Of a stretch of 64,000 nucleotides of DNA, positions 10,276-18,334 are shown one piece after another. The first letter of the stretch is position 1. Each line of letters opens with the position of its first letter. This stretch comes from Methanospirillum purgamenti. Its GTDB lineage: Archaea; Halobacteriota; Methanomicrobia; Methanomicrobiales; Methanospirillaceae. A program made the translations under genes and the position numbers. The stretch lies in assembly GCF_018502485.1 (NCBI RefSeq), contig NZ_CP075546.1, one strand, 5' to 3'. Under the pieces are notes generated by a model. That model did no database searches, had not been told where the DNA came from, and saw only the letters and a program-made list of their open reading frames with translations.

Positions 10276-10704
10276 TTAATATGGAGTTTTATTGAATCTG
10301 TCCAGTTCCGTATCAATGAGTTTCGTTGTATTGTTCATCCTTTCAAGTTCAATATCAATGATAGCGGGTGACTTATTGAATCTGTCCAGTTCCGTATCAA
10401 TGAGTTTTGTTGTATTGTTCATCCTTTCAAGTTCAATATCAATGATTGCGGGTGACTTATTAAATCTGTCCAGTTCCGTATCAATGAGTTTCGTTGTATT
10501 GTTCATTCTTTCAAGTTCAATATCAATGATTGCAGGTGACTTATTGAATCTGTCCAGTTCCGTATCCACTAATTCAGGAGTCTTGTTGAACCGATCCAAG
10601 GTGTAGTCCACCAGTCTGTTTGGATGTGATGGGCCAGAAGTGTCATCTGCGAGCACCATGCTGGTCAAATAAACCATAAACAACAGAACCAAAATTTTTT
10701 TCAT
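10276..10704 (-). CDS. Exported protein of eight 14-residue repeats
   Basis: A signal peptide (MKKILVLLF ... MVLA) is followed by a mature part made almost wholly of 14-residue units that alternate between TELDRFNKSPAIID and IELERMNNTTKLID types, with two diverged units at the N-terminal end. Eight units can be counted. At DNA level three 84-bp copies are nearly identical, pointing to recent expansion or repeat homogenisation. The pattern of hydrophobic and charged positions suggests helical solenoid or coiled structure outside the cell. I recognise no family. The opposite strand is open only because of the repeat composition. The gene is isolated and divergent from the kinase at 10909. Confidence 0.7.
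   Translation of the reverse strand: MKKILVLLFMVYLTSMVLADDTSGPSHPNRLVDYTLDRFNKTPELVDTELDRFNKSPAIIDIELERMNNTTKLIDTELDRFNKSPAIIDIELERMNNTTKLIDTELDRFNKSPAIIDIELERMNNTTKLIDTELDRFNKTPY
10289..10566. repeat. 84-bp tandem repeat (three full copies plus a partial)
   Basis: Copies start at 10289, 10373 and 10457, and a partial one at 10541. Each begins TTATTGAATCTGTCC (one copy has TTATTAAATC). The full copies differ at only a few positions. 84 is a multiple of three, so copy-number change keeps the exported repeat protein in frame. Confidence 0.95.
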
Positions 10705-10860
10705 TATCAGCTCTTTGATATGATGAATTAATTAACTTCCGTCTCCTACGAAAAATCGATTGCATTCTGATTCATTTTTCCAGATTTCCAGGTACATATC
10801 CTGGGCGGATACGTGTCCACCACAGCAGAGAGGGGAGATCCCCGATCTCTCATGAGAACA

Positions 10861-10876
10861 ATTACTATATAGTAAT
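10861..10876 (+). promoter_or_regulatory. Palindromic TATA element before the kinase at 10909
   Basis: ATTACTATATAGTAAT is a perfect 16-base palindrome containing a TATA-box core, centred about 40 bases before the ATG. This is the right distance for an archaeal promoter with a short leader. The symmetry may also serve a dimeric regulator; that part is inference. Confidence 0.55.
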
Positions 10877-10908
10877 ATCAGTACTGGTTACTAAAGAGAA
10901 GAGTGCTC

Positions 10909-13674
10909 ATGACATCTCCGGATTTCTACTCATCATCAACTGGTCAGGATCCAGGAGGCGATCTGATCTCCGTACTTCTTGTCGACGATGATGAATCATT
11001 TCTCTTCATTACCCGGCGTTATCTAGAAAACACGAAAGAGTTCAGAGTTGACACGCTGACAACCCCCTTGGATGCCCTGAATTACTCCAATATTTCCGGT
11101 TATGATGCAATTGTTTCTGATTATTACATGCCCGGCATGGACGGAATTGCTTTTCTGAAAACCATTCGGGAACAATATGGAGATATTCCTTTTATTCTGT
11201 TTACTGTCCGGAGTAGAGAAGAGGTTCTCATCGAGGCAATTAACAGTGGTGCTGATTTTTACATCCAAAAAAGCATCTCCATGGATGCACTATTTACCGA
11301 GCTGATCCATAAAATAAAGCTGGCAGTCGCAAGAAAAAATGAGCGCATTTCCCTTCAGGATTCAAAGAAATTTCTTTCAGACATCCTTGATTTTCTTCCG
11401 GATGCAACCTTTGCCATAGACCGGTATGGATATGTAACAGTCTGGAACCGTGCCATTGAGGAGATGACGGGATTATCAGCGCAAGAAATGGTCGGCAAAG
11501 GAAATTATGAGTATTCAATTCCGTTTTATGGCACAAACCGACCATTGCTTATTGATCTTATCGACTCAGCAGATGAAATCATTGCGCAATATTATTCTAT
11601 CGTGTATCGGACAGAGACGACATTAACAGCAGAAACAAATCTCTCTCATCCGAAAGGAAATCAGATATCAGCACTTGTCAAGGTATCCCGACTGTACAAT
11701 CAGGCAGGAGAAATAATCGGTGCGATAGAATCTATCCGTGATATCTCTGAAATGAAAAAAACTGAACAGAAACTCAGGGAGAGCGAAGAACGATTCAGGG
11801 GAATGACTGAACGGTCATCTGACCTGATATTTATTCTGGATGAAAAGATGAGTGCTGCATACGTCTCTCCTTCAGTGTACATACATCTTGGGTACCAGCC
11901 TGATGAATTGATTGGAAAATCTATGGATTTTGCTGCAGAAACAATCTTTTCAAAGAACTATTTGGAGTTTATGCAGGCTGTCGAGCTCACTATGCAGGGC
12001 AAACCGGTAGAAAATATGGATATGATCCTGTGCAGAAAAGATGGGAGTCTGATGTATGTTAGTGTGTATGTGGTCCCCATTACGGAGAATGGAAATGTTA
12101 TGGGTGCACAGGCATCAATGCGGGACATTACGGAACGAAGAAAAACAGAACTTGCGACCCGTGCACTCATGATGAGTGTCGTTGAGACAACCGGGGCGAA
12201 TTCTCTTCGAATCATCACCGAAACTATCAGTTCGTGGCTGGGTGCTGATTGTGTTGTAATTGGCGAATTAATCCAGGAGAATGAAACTGTTCATGTTCTT
12301 TCGATGTTTCTTGATGGAAATTATTCATCTGATTTTTCATATGATTTCAGGGGTACACCATGTGAACAGGTGACAAAAACTGGTTTTTCATTATATCCGG
12401 ATGACGTTGCCTGCACGTTTCCACGATGTAAATTCTTGTCTGAAATGAGGTTCCGGGGATATATTGGAACCCCTCTCCACGATTCTTCTGGGAATATAAT
12501 TGGAATTCTCTGTGTTCTGTTTCGAAATCCTTTAGAAAACTCCCTCTATGTCAGGCAGGTTTTGGAGATTATTGCTGCAAAAGCAGCAGCAGACATTGAG
12601 CGTTCTCACATCGAAGACACTCTTCGTGATAGCCGGGAACGTCTTTTCGAAGCAATGGATCTGGCACAGCTGGTAAACTGGGAATATGACATAGATAAAG
12701 ATCTCTTCTCCTTTGATGACCGGTTTTATGCCATGTATGGAACAAGTGTGGACCAAGAGGGGGGCATGTTTATGTCATCCGGAACCTATGCCCGGGAATT
12801 TGTTCATCCGGGAGATTTTGATGTAGTTGCAAAGGAGATAGAAAAAGCCATTACTGCACAGGATCCTAATTACGTCTCACGACTTGAGCACCGGATAATC
12901 CGAAGAGATGGAGAGATTCGATACATTACTGTTAGGTTCAGCATTATTAAGGATGCAGAAGGCAGAACCATCAAAACCAGGGGTGCTAACCAGGACATAA
13001 CTGATAGAAAACGTGCAGAAGAAGCTCTTCGACAGGCAAATAAACGCCTGAATCTCCTTTCAAGCATCACCAGACATGACATATTAAATGCAGTCTCACT
13101 GATTCTGGGGTATCTTGAGTTAGTAGAGATGGACTATTCTGACTCTGAACTCTTAAAATATAATCATCTCATGAAGAATGCCACAAAAGAGATACAACAT
13201 CAGATTGAGTTTACCCGATTATACGAAGATCTTGGATCACATGATCCTGTCTGGATTAATCTGAGATCTGTTATCCCAAAGCCTCTTGTGTCAACTTCGG
13301 TCACTCTGGTAAGTGATCTGGATCATTATTTCATTTATGCCGATTCAATGCTTGAAAAAGTTTTTCATAACCTTCTTGATAATTCAATCCGGCATGGGCA
13401 GCACGTGACAGAAATCCGCGTATCTGCCAGAATCATTGATGACGATCTGATGGTAACATGGGAAGACAATGGCATTGGGGTTGCCGATCAATACAAAGAA
13501 CAGATCTTTGACCGGGGATTTGGTGAGAATACGGGTCTTGGGATGTTTCTCGCCAGAGAAATCCTCTCTTTGACTGGGATATCGATTCATGAGACCGGTA
13601 AACAAGGGACTGGAGCCAGGTTTGAAATCCGTGTCCCTGAAGGTGGATGGAAGAGTAAAACAACCCTTGAGTGA
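10909..13674 (+). CDS. Hybrid REC-PAS-PAS-GAF-PAS sensor kinase, TRHD type
   Basis: This soluble protein (about 921 residues) starts with a receiver domain (about 20-138; LVDDDES, phosphoacceptor in SDYYMPGMDG). Then follow PAS (about 155-280), PAS (290-410), a GAF domain with several Cys (about 425-575; PCEQV, DVACTFPRCKF), PAS (580-700), a dimerisation region SSITRHDILN (His about 723) and HATPase_c with DNSIRHG and DNGIGV. A GTG lies two codons upstream (10903); the ATG is preferred because GAGAAGAG then sits at a suitable spacing. No membrane segment is seen. The N-terminal receiver implies it is itself controlled by another kinase. The TRHD box is a class common in methanogens. Confidence 0.9.
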   Translation: MTSPDFYSSSTGQDPGGDLISVLLVDDDESFLFITRRYLENTKEFRVDTLTTPLDALNYSNISGYDAIVSDYYMPGMDGIAFLKTIREQYGDIPFILFTVRSREEVLIEAINSGADFYIQKSISMDALFTELIHKIKLAVARKNERISLQDSKKFLSDILDFLPDATFAIDRYGYVTVWNRAIEEMTGLSAQEMVGKGNYEYSIPFYGTNRPLLIDLIDSADEIIAQYYSIVYRTETTLTAETNLSHPKGNQISALVKVSRLYNQAGEIIGAIESIRDISEMKKTEQKLRESEERFRGMTERSSDLIFILDEKMSAAYVSPSVYIHLGYQPDELIGKSMDFAAETIFSKNYLEFMQAVELTMQGKPVENMDMILCRKDGSLMYVSVYVVPITENGNVMGAQASMRDITERRKTELATRALMMSVVETTGANSLRIITETISSWLGADCVVIGELIQENETVHVLSMFLDGNYSSDFSYDFRGTPCEQVTKTGFSLYPDDVACTFPRCKFLSEMRFRGYIGTPLHDSSGNIIGILCVLFRNPLENSLYVRQVLEIIAAKAAADIERSHIEDTLRDSRERLFEAMDLAQLVNWEYDIDKDLFSFDDRFYAMYGTSVDQEGGMFMSSGTYAREFVHPGDFDVVAKEIEKAITAQDPNYVSRLEHRIIRRDGEIRYITVRFSIIKDAEGRTIKTRGANQDITDRKRAEEALRQANKRLNLLSSITRHDILNAVSLILGYLELVEMDYSDSELLKYNHLMKNATKEIQHQIEFTRLYEDLGSHDPVWINLRSVIPKPLVSTSVTLVSDLDHYFIYADSMLEKVFHNLLDNSIRHGQHVTEIRVSARIIDDDLMVTWEDNGIGVADQYKEQIFDRGFGENTGLGMFLAREILSLTGISIHETGKQGTGARFEIRVPEGGWKSKTTLE

Positions 13675-13788
13675 TATTATCCTGGTTTTTCGACGATGAG
13701 ACGATGCGTTCGGGTGTTATTGACCTATAGTCCTTTCATATGTTGTTGCTTTAGCCTACAACGTTTGTTTTCATCCTGCTACCCTTTT

Positions 13789-14415
13789 TTAAAATGTTTT
13801 GTCCTCTCCTGATTCCAGGCGATATGCATCTGATATATATCTCTCTAAAACCTCCACAGATTGATCGGTGAGAAGAATTACAATCTCCCCTGAGATATCT
13901 TTTTCTTTCACCTCAAACTCTGCATGTACAACTGCAACTGAAGCAGAGTCTGAAAATCTGGTATGACCTAATATATGATCCAGAGAATCCTCATGATATT
14001 GGGGAATATGAAACTCAATCTTTTTTCCGAGGATATTTGTGACTGAACCCATCACTGCATTAATGATTATATTTGCAATTTCTGTGAGAGTTACCTGCCA
14101 GAGTTCTTCATTTTCCGGATTTTTTTCGGATTCGCCAGTCATAAGGTAGAATAGTCCCTCAGCACTCTTCAAAGGAAACATTAGGACTGCAGTTCCCTCA
14201 AAAGCTCCACTATAGTCCTGGTTTATGGCGGTAAAAGGTTGATCCGGGTGTGGCATCTGTTCTTTGAGCTCCCGGATGCTGGATATCCGGATATTTGGTA
14301 CATGTAACGTGACATGATGGCCGGTCAGGGTATTAAAACAGCCTGCAGATCTACCGATTCCAATGTTGACAAGTTCTGCCATCCCGTCAAGGACCGGTTG
14401 AGATACCTCTTTCAT
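13789..14415 (-). CDS. CheC-family phosphatase
   Basis: The 208-residue protein has the two pseudo-symmetric CheC/CheX/FliY phosphatase helices, each with Glu-x-x-Asn: AELVNIG near residue 14 and TEIANII near residue 113. Family members dephosphorylate CheY-type regulators. I choose the ATG at 14415, two bases after the stop of the CheY-like gene. A longer frame reaches 14508 but would overlap that gene and adds no family sequence. It is the last gene of a four-gene minus-strand run, so the adjacent CheY-like protein is the natural substrate. Confidence 0.85.
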   Translation of the reverse strand: MKEVSQPVLDGMAELVNIGIGRSAGCFNTLTGHHVTLHVPNIRISSIRELKEQMPHPDQPFTAINQDYSGAFEGTAVLMFPLKSAEGLFYLMTGESEKNPENEELWQVTLTEIANIIINAVMGSVTNILGKKIEFHIPQYHEDSLDHILGHTRFSDSASVAVVHAEFEVKEKDISGEIVILLTDQSVEVLERYISDAYRLESGEDKTF

Positions 14416-14417
14416 AA

Positions 14418-14777
14418 TTATGATTGTAGAAGAGACGTAATGATCGGTAACAGTTCTTCGGCTTTTACCGGTTTGTTCACAAAAGCCTGTGCTCCAAGAG
14501 ACAGGCATTCATCTCGTGTCGATTCCTGAACGTCGGAGGTGAGCATAATTACCGGAATTGTATTTTGTGCCTTTTTTAACTCTTTGAGTACTTCAATTCC
14601 GTTTTTTTCAGGCATGAGGATGTCAAGGAGAATGAGATCCGGCTTGACCTCCAGGATCTTTTCAAGTCCTTCTTTTCCATTCACTGCTTCAAAGGTTTCA
14701 AATCCTTGTGCTTTTAACGGAGCACTGACTACCCTGCGTTGAAACAATGAATCATCCACGATTAAAATCCTGCTCAT
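14418..14777 (-). CDS. CheY-like single-domain response regulator
   Basis: The 119 residues are a complete receiver domain: IVDDS at the N-terminus, phosphoacceptor Asp in LLDILMP, Thr in MLTSD and Lys in VNKPV. No output domain is present, so it acts by binding a partner. It lies between the kinase gene (45 bases upstream) and the CheC phosphatase gene (2 bases downstream), which suggests that one kinase and one phosphatase set its phosphorylation level. The flagellar cheA/cheB genes are not in the window. Confidence 0.9.
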   Translation of the reverse strand: MSRILIVDDSLFQRRVVSAPLKAQGFETFEAVNGKEGLEKILEVKPDLILLDILMPEKNGIEVLKELKKAQNTIPVIMLTSDVQESTRDECLSLGAQAFVNKPVKAEELLPIITSLLQS

Positions 14778-14821
14778 CGATAATCATAAAGCTGGATATT
14801 CAGAAAAAGATTGTGGACTTG

Positions 14822-15934
14822 TTATTCCCGAAACCTGAAATGTCCCTCCGGAACCCGGATCTCAAACCTGGCTCCTTTTCCTTCAACTCCGGTTTCAATA
14901 ATCTGCATTCCGGTAATCCCAAGGATCTCACGTGTGAGAAAAAGACCTAGACCGGTATTTGATCCAAATCCTTTGTTAAATATTCTGCCTTTGATATTTG
15001 TGGGGATTCCTTTTCCATCATCTTCGATAAGCAAGACAATTCCGTCGTCTGCCTTTTTGTACGAAATTGAGATAGTACTGGTATGTTCACCATGCCTGAC
15101 AGCATTCTCAAGCAGGTTGTAAATGGCTTTGACAATGAGCGGATCTGCTAGAATCTCTAGGTTTTCGACATCACTTTTTATGGTTATCTGTTGAAACACC
15201 GGTCCTAACCCCGATGACCTGACTAGCGTCTCTACAGCAAACCAAGTGGGAAGTGCATTGCCCATCTCCTGATAATCTTTTGCAAAGGAAATGTGACGTT
15301 TCATTACATCCGCTGCTTCTTTCATCTTTTCCAGGTATTGTTGCACTTTTCCACCTGGATTTTCCTGTATTGAAAAGGTCAGATATCCCTCAAATGCAGT
15401 CAGGATATTATTCAGATCATGTCTGGTAATGGAAGACAGAGTGTTTAATTTACTCAGAGCCATTGAAAGGGCACGTTCAGTCTTTTTCTTCTCTTCCAGT
15501 TCGTAGGCAATCTGATCTTTTATCTGCCGGTATTTCAGAACCTGTTCGGTGATAGCGGTTACATCCTCAACAGCAATCATCACTCGCACTTCACTGTCAG
15601 GAAGTTCAAACAGAGAGATGGATGTTCGCTGATATTTCCCTTCATTCTGGTTCTCATCTTTGAGTGGAAATATCCGTGGGTGAAACCTGGATGAGAGAAT
15701 AACCGGACCTCCTCCCTGGAGCACTACTTTGAGCCGTGCCTTCTCGAGTGGATTTGCAAACTGAGGCACCACGACTTCCAATGGTTTATCCATGGCATCA
15801 TCCTGCGAAATACCGGTCCAAATCTCCAGGGTCCTGTTCCATAATGAGATGGTATAATCCTTCCTGATTGTGCATATTCCGACCGGAAGAACATTGAGAT
15901 TTAAAATGACACTTCTTTTTCGTTCATCCCACAT
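14822..15934 (-). CDS. PAS sensor kinase, TRHD type, of the CheC/CheY operon
   Basis: This is a soluble kinase of about 370 residues. A PAS-like input (about 5-125, ending in a VMIAVEDVTA stretch) is followed by a coiled coil, the box SSITRHDLNN (His about 172), and HATPase_c with ENAVRHG and EDDGKGI. The start at 15934 gives a TAATG overlap with the preceding CheC-like stop; another ATG lies four codons upstream. The TAATG arrangement suggests translational re-initiation. No membrane anchor is visible. It is likely the phosphate donor for the CheY-like protein encoded next; this is inference from order. Confidence 0.85.
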   Translation of the reverse strand: MWDERKRSVILNLNVLPVGICTIRKDYTISLWNRTLEIWTGISQDDAMDKPLEVVVPQFANPLEKARLKVVLQGGGPVILSSRFHPRIFPLKDENQNEGKYQRTSISLFELPDSEVRVMIAVEDVTAITEQVLKYRQIKDQIAYELEEKKKTERALSMALSKLNTLSSITRHDLNNILTAFEGYLTFSIQENPGGKVQQYLEKMKEAADVMKRHISFAKDYQEMGNALPTWFAVETLVRSSGLGPVFQQITIKSDVENLEILADPLIVKAIYNLLENAVRHGEHTSTISISYKKADDGIVLLIEDDGKGIPTNIKGRIFNKGFGSNTGLGLFLTREILGITGMQIIETGVEGKGARFEIRVPEGHFRFRE

Positions 15935-16548
15935 TACAGGCCACACTCCATGATCTCCAGAATTCGTTTTTGTATGTGTTTGAAAGAAGATTCTGTCAGA
16001 AAAAAGAATAGTAATCCTTCTATTTCTTTCTCATGAACCTCAAATCTTGTTCTGGCCATGATACCAATATCTGATGAGACCTGAGATGCCGAATTATTCA
16101 TATTCCAGATTCCTGTCTGGTAACTGGGAAACAGAAATGAGAGTCGGGAAGTGAGCAGGATTGAAAATGAACTCATGACCGAGCTCATAATGATATTTCC
16201 TACCTCCATGAGGGTTTCTACCCGTAGGGCATCCATTTCATCCGGTGATTCATCCTCTTTGGTCAGTATGATAACAAGGTTAATGGCACTTTTATTTGGG
16301 AAGATAAGATGGAGTGAACCGGTGCATTCACCAAAAAAAGACATGGTTACCTGGGATGTACCCTCAGGAGTCATGGGGTATAATACGGGAGTGAATGCAT
16401 TCTCCTGTCCCATCTTAAAGATATGAACATCCGGGACCGTCAGAGTGATATGGGCATTTGTCAGATCATTGAGCATACCAGCCGAATGCCCGACACCTAT
16501 GGTTACCAGTTCTCGTATTCCGTCAATTACTTCTTCTGATATTTCCAT
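15934..16548 (-). CDS. CheC-like protein, first helix degenerate
   Basis: This 204-residue CheC-like protein opens a four-gene run. The second phosphatase helix keeps Glu-x-x-Asn (MEVGNIIM), but the first reads RELVTIG, with Thr at the Asn position. It may therefore be a one-site phosphatase or a scaffold. It resembles the CheC at the other end of the operon in layout (DGIRELVTIGVGHSAG against DGMAELVNIGIGRSAG), consistent with an old duplication. Function in a non-flagellar relay is inference. Confidence 0.8.
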   Translation of the reverse strand: MEISEEVIDGIRELVTIGVGHSAGMLNDLTNAHITLTVPDVHIFKMGQENAFTPVLYPMTPEGTSQVTMSFFGECTGSLHLIFPNKSAINLVIILTKEDESPDEMDALRVETLMEVGNIIMSSVMSSFSILLTSRLSFLFPSYQTGIWNMNNSASQVSSDIGIMARTRFEVHEKEIEGLLFFFLTESSFKHIQKRILEIMECGL

Positions 16549-16561
16549 TCAGGATTCCGTG

Positions 16562-16586
16562 ATAGTATACTATGAGGATAGTATAA
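16562..16586 (-). promoter_or_regulatory. Probable promoter/operator of the CheC-kinase-CheY-CheC operon
   Basis: A perfect 12-base palindrome ATAGTATACTAT (16562-16573) lies 13 bases before the first ATG, and a second ATAGTATA copy follows at 16579-16586. Read on the minus strand, the distal copy gives a TATA-like CTTATACTAT about 30 bases before the start. The sequence resembles the palindromic element at 10861-10876. Confidence 0.45.
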
Positions 16587-16681
16587 GTCATTTTTTGTCG
16601 GCAAAAATACCGGTATTCAGGTATGTCAGGCACTTACACTATAATCCCTGATGAACACCAATAATTATGGCCTGACAGATC

Positions 16682-16954
16682 ATGAAAAAATCAATCATTA
16701 CCGTCGTCGGAAAAGATACCGTGGGAATCATCGCACGTGTTTGCACGTACCTTGCTCAAAATCAGGTCAATGTCGAGGATATTTCTCAGACAATTGTTCA
16801 AGGGTACTTTAATATGATGATGATAGTTGATACCGATGCATGTTCAAAGCCCTATGCTGAGATGGTCACTGACCTGGAACATCTTGGAGATGAGATAGGA
16901 GTTAAGATCCGGTGCCAACGAGAAGACATTTTCACGAAAATGCATCGTATCTGA
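16682..16954 (+). CDS. ACT-domain protein (UPF0237 family)
   Basis: The 90 residues are a single ACT domain beginning KKSIITVVGKDTVGIIARV, the signature of the small stand-alone ACT family (UPF0237). ACT domains bind amino acids or similar small ligands and usually regulate a partner. The next gene (UPF0210) starts 10 bases downstream, a pairing conserved in many archaea and bacteria. A regulatory role for that neighbour is expected from context but not proven. Confidence 0.88.
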   Translation: MKKSIITVVGKDTVGIIARVCTYLAQNQVNVEDISQTIVQGYFNMMMIVDTDACSKPYAEMVTDLEHLGDEIGVKIRCQREDIFTKMHRI

Positions 16955-16964
16955 TGGATTTACT

Positions 16965-18329
16965 ATGATTAATATTCTTGAGGTAAACGAGACCAACAAG
17001 ATGATCGAGCAGGAGAAACTCGATGTCCGGACCATCACACTTGGAATCAGCCTGCTTGACTGTTCTGATGCTGATCTCGATACCTTAAACCAGAACATAT
17101 ATAGTAAGATTACCCGGCTTTCACGAGATCTTGTATCAACCGGAAGGGAGATAGAACTTGAATACGGGATTCCAATTGTAAACAAACGAATATCGGTCAC
17201 TCCTATCGCTCTTGTCACCGGAAAAGCATGCACAACATGTGATGATTTTGTGTCTGTTGCACATACTCTGGATACGGCTGCTCGTGATACGGGGGTAAAT
17301 TTTATCGGAGGGTACTCAGCTATTGTTTCAAAGGGGATGACCCGGAACGATGAAAACCTGATCCGATCCATTCCAAAGGCGTTGTCTTCCACCGAACGGG
17401 TTTGTAGTTCAGTCAATATTGGTTCGACAAAGACCGGGATCAATATGGATGCAGTAAAACTCATGGGCGAGGTAATCAAAGAGACCGCAGAAGCAACAAA
17501 AGACAATAGTTCTCTTGGTTGTGCAAAACTGGTTGTATTCTGTAACGCTCCTGATGATAATCCGTTTATGGCCGGAGCGTTTCATGGCATATCAGAAGCT
17601 GATGCCGTCATTCATGTGGGAGTCAGTGGTCCGGGAGTTGTCAAACATGCACTTGAAGAAGTCAGAGGAAAAGATTTTGAGATTCTGTCCGAAACAATCA
17701 AAAAGACAGCATTTAAAGTCACCCGTGCAGGACAACTGGTGGCCCAGGCTGCATCTGAGCGGCTTGGTATACCGTTTGGGATTGTTGACCTCTCCCTTGC
17801 ACCAACCCCTTCAGTGGGGGACAGTGTTGCTGAAATTTTGGAAGAAATGGGACTTGAATCGGTTGGTGCCCCAGGGACGACTGCAGCTCTTGCTCTTCTG
17901 AATGATCAGGTAAAAAAAGGAGGGGTGATGGCAAGCTCCTTTGTTGGTGGTTTGAGTGGTGCATTCATCCCGGTGAGTGAGGATCAGGGAATGATTGATG
18001 CGGTGAACCGGGGTGCTTTAACAATAGAAAAGCTTGAGGCGATGACTTGTGTTTGTTCTGTTGGTCTGGACATGATTGCGATACCTGGTGACACACCTGC
18101 ATCAACAATATCCGGAATCATCGCCGATGAGGCAGCAATTGGTATGATAAACCAAAAAACAACTGCAGTCCGTCTGATCCCGGTGATTGGAAAAGATGTT
18201 GGTGATGCAGTAGAATTTGGTGGATTATTAGGTCATGCACCTGTTCAACAGGTGAATCCATTTGGATGCAGTGATTTCATCAATCGTGGGGGTCGGATTC
18301 CTGCACCAATTCACAGTTTTAGAAACTAA
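16965..18329 (+). CDS. UPF0210 / PFL family protein (DUF711)
   Basis: This 454-residue conserved protein of unknown biochemical role belongs to the PFL-like DUF711 family. Recognisable family stretches include ISVTPIALVTG, the Cys pair CTTCDDF, INMDAVKLMG, and a glycine-rich C-terminal part (EFGGLLGHAPV, FINRGGRIPAP). It follows the ACT protein in an evident two-gene operon. A glycyl-radical chemistry cannot be inferred, since no activating enzyme is nearby. Confidence 0.88.
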   Translation: MINILEVNETNKMIEQEKLDVRTITLGISLLDCSDADLDTLNQNIYSKITRLSRDLVSTGREIELEYGIPIVNKRISVTPIALVTGKACTTCDDFVSVAHTLDTAARDTGVNFIGGYSAIVSKGMTRNDENLIRSIPKALSSTERVCSSVNIGSTKTGINMDAVKLMGEVIKETAEATKDNSSLGCAKLVVFCNAPDDNPFMAGAFHGISEADAVIHVGVSGPGVVKHALEEVRGKDFEILSETIKKTAFKVTRAGQLVAQAASERLGIPFGIVDLSLAPTPSVGDSVAEILEEMGLESVGAPGTTAALALLNDQVKKGGVMASSFVGGLSGAFIPVSEDQGMIDAVNRGALTIEKLEAMTCVCSVGLDMIAIPGDTPASTISGIIADEAAIGMINQKTTAVRLIPVIGKDVGDAVEFGGLLGHAPVQQVNPFGCSDFINRGGRIPAPIHSFRN

Positions 18330-18334
18330 TCCGA

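Noticed and set aside
10289..10566. Possible CRISPR array
   Set aside because: The repeats are directly adjacent, with no unique spacers, and keep one protein frame.
10292..10606. Open frame on the plus strand through the 84-bp repeats
   Set aside because: It is the mirror of the repeat protein gene. It has no signal peptide, start context or promoter; it is open only because the repeat unit lacks stops in that frame.
10820..10850. Short hairpin GAGAT-CCCCG-ATCTC before the kinase at 10909
   Set aside because: Only five base pairs and not followed by T runs; not enough for a terminator or riboswitch call.
14415..14508. Longer N-terminus for the CheC gene
   Set aside because: It overlaps the CheY-like gene by about 90 bases and adds no CheC-like sequence; the ATG at 14415 directly follows the CheY stop.
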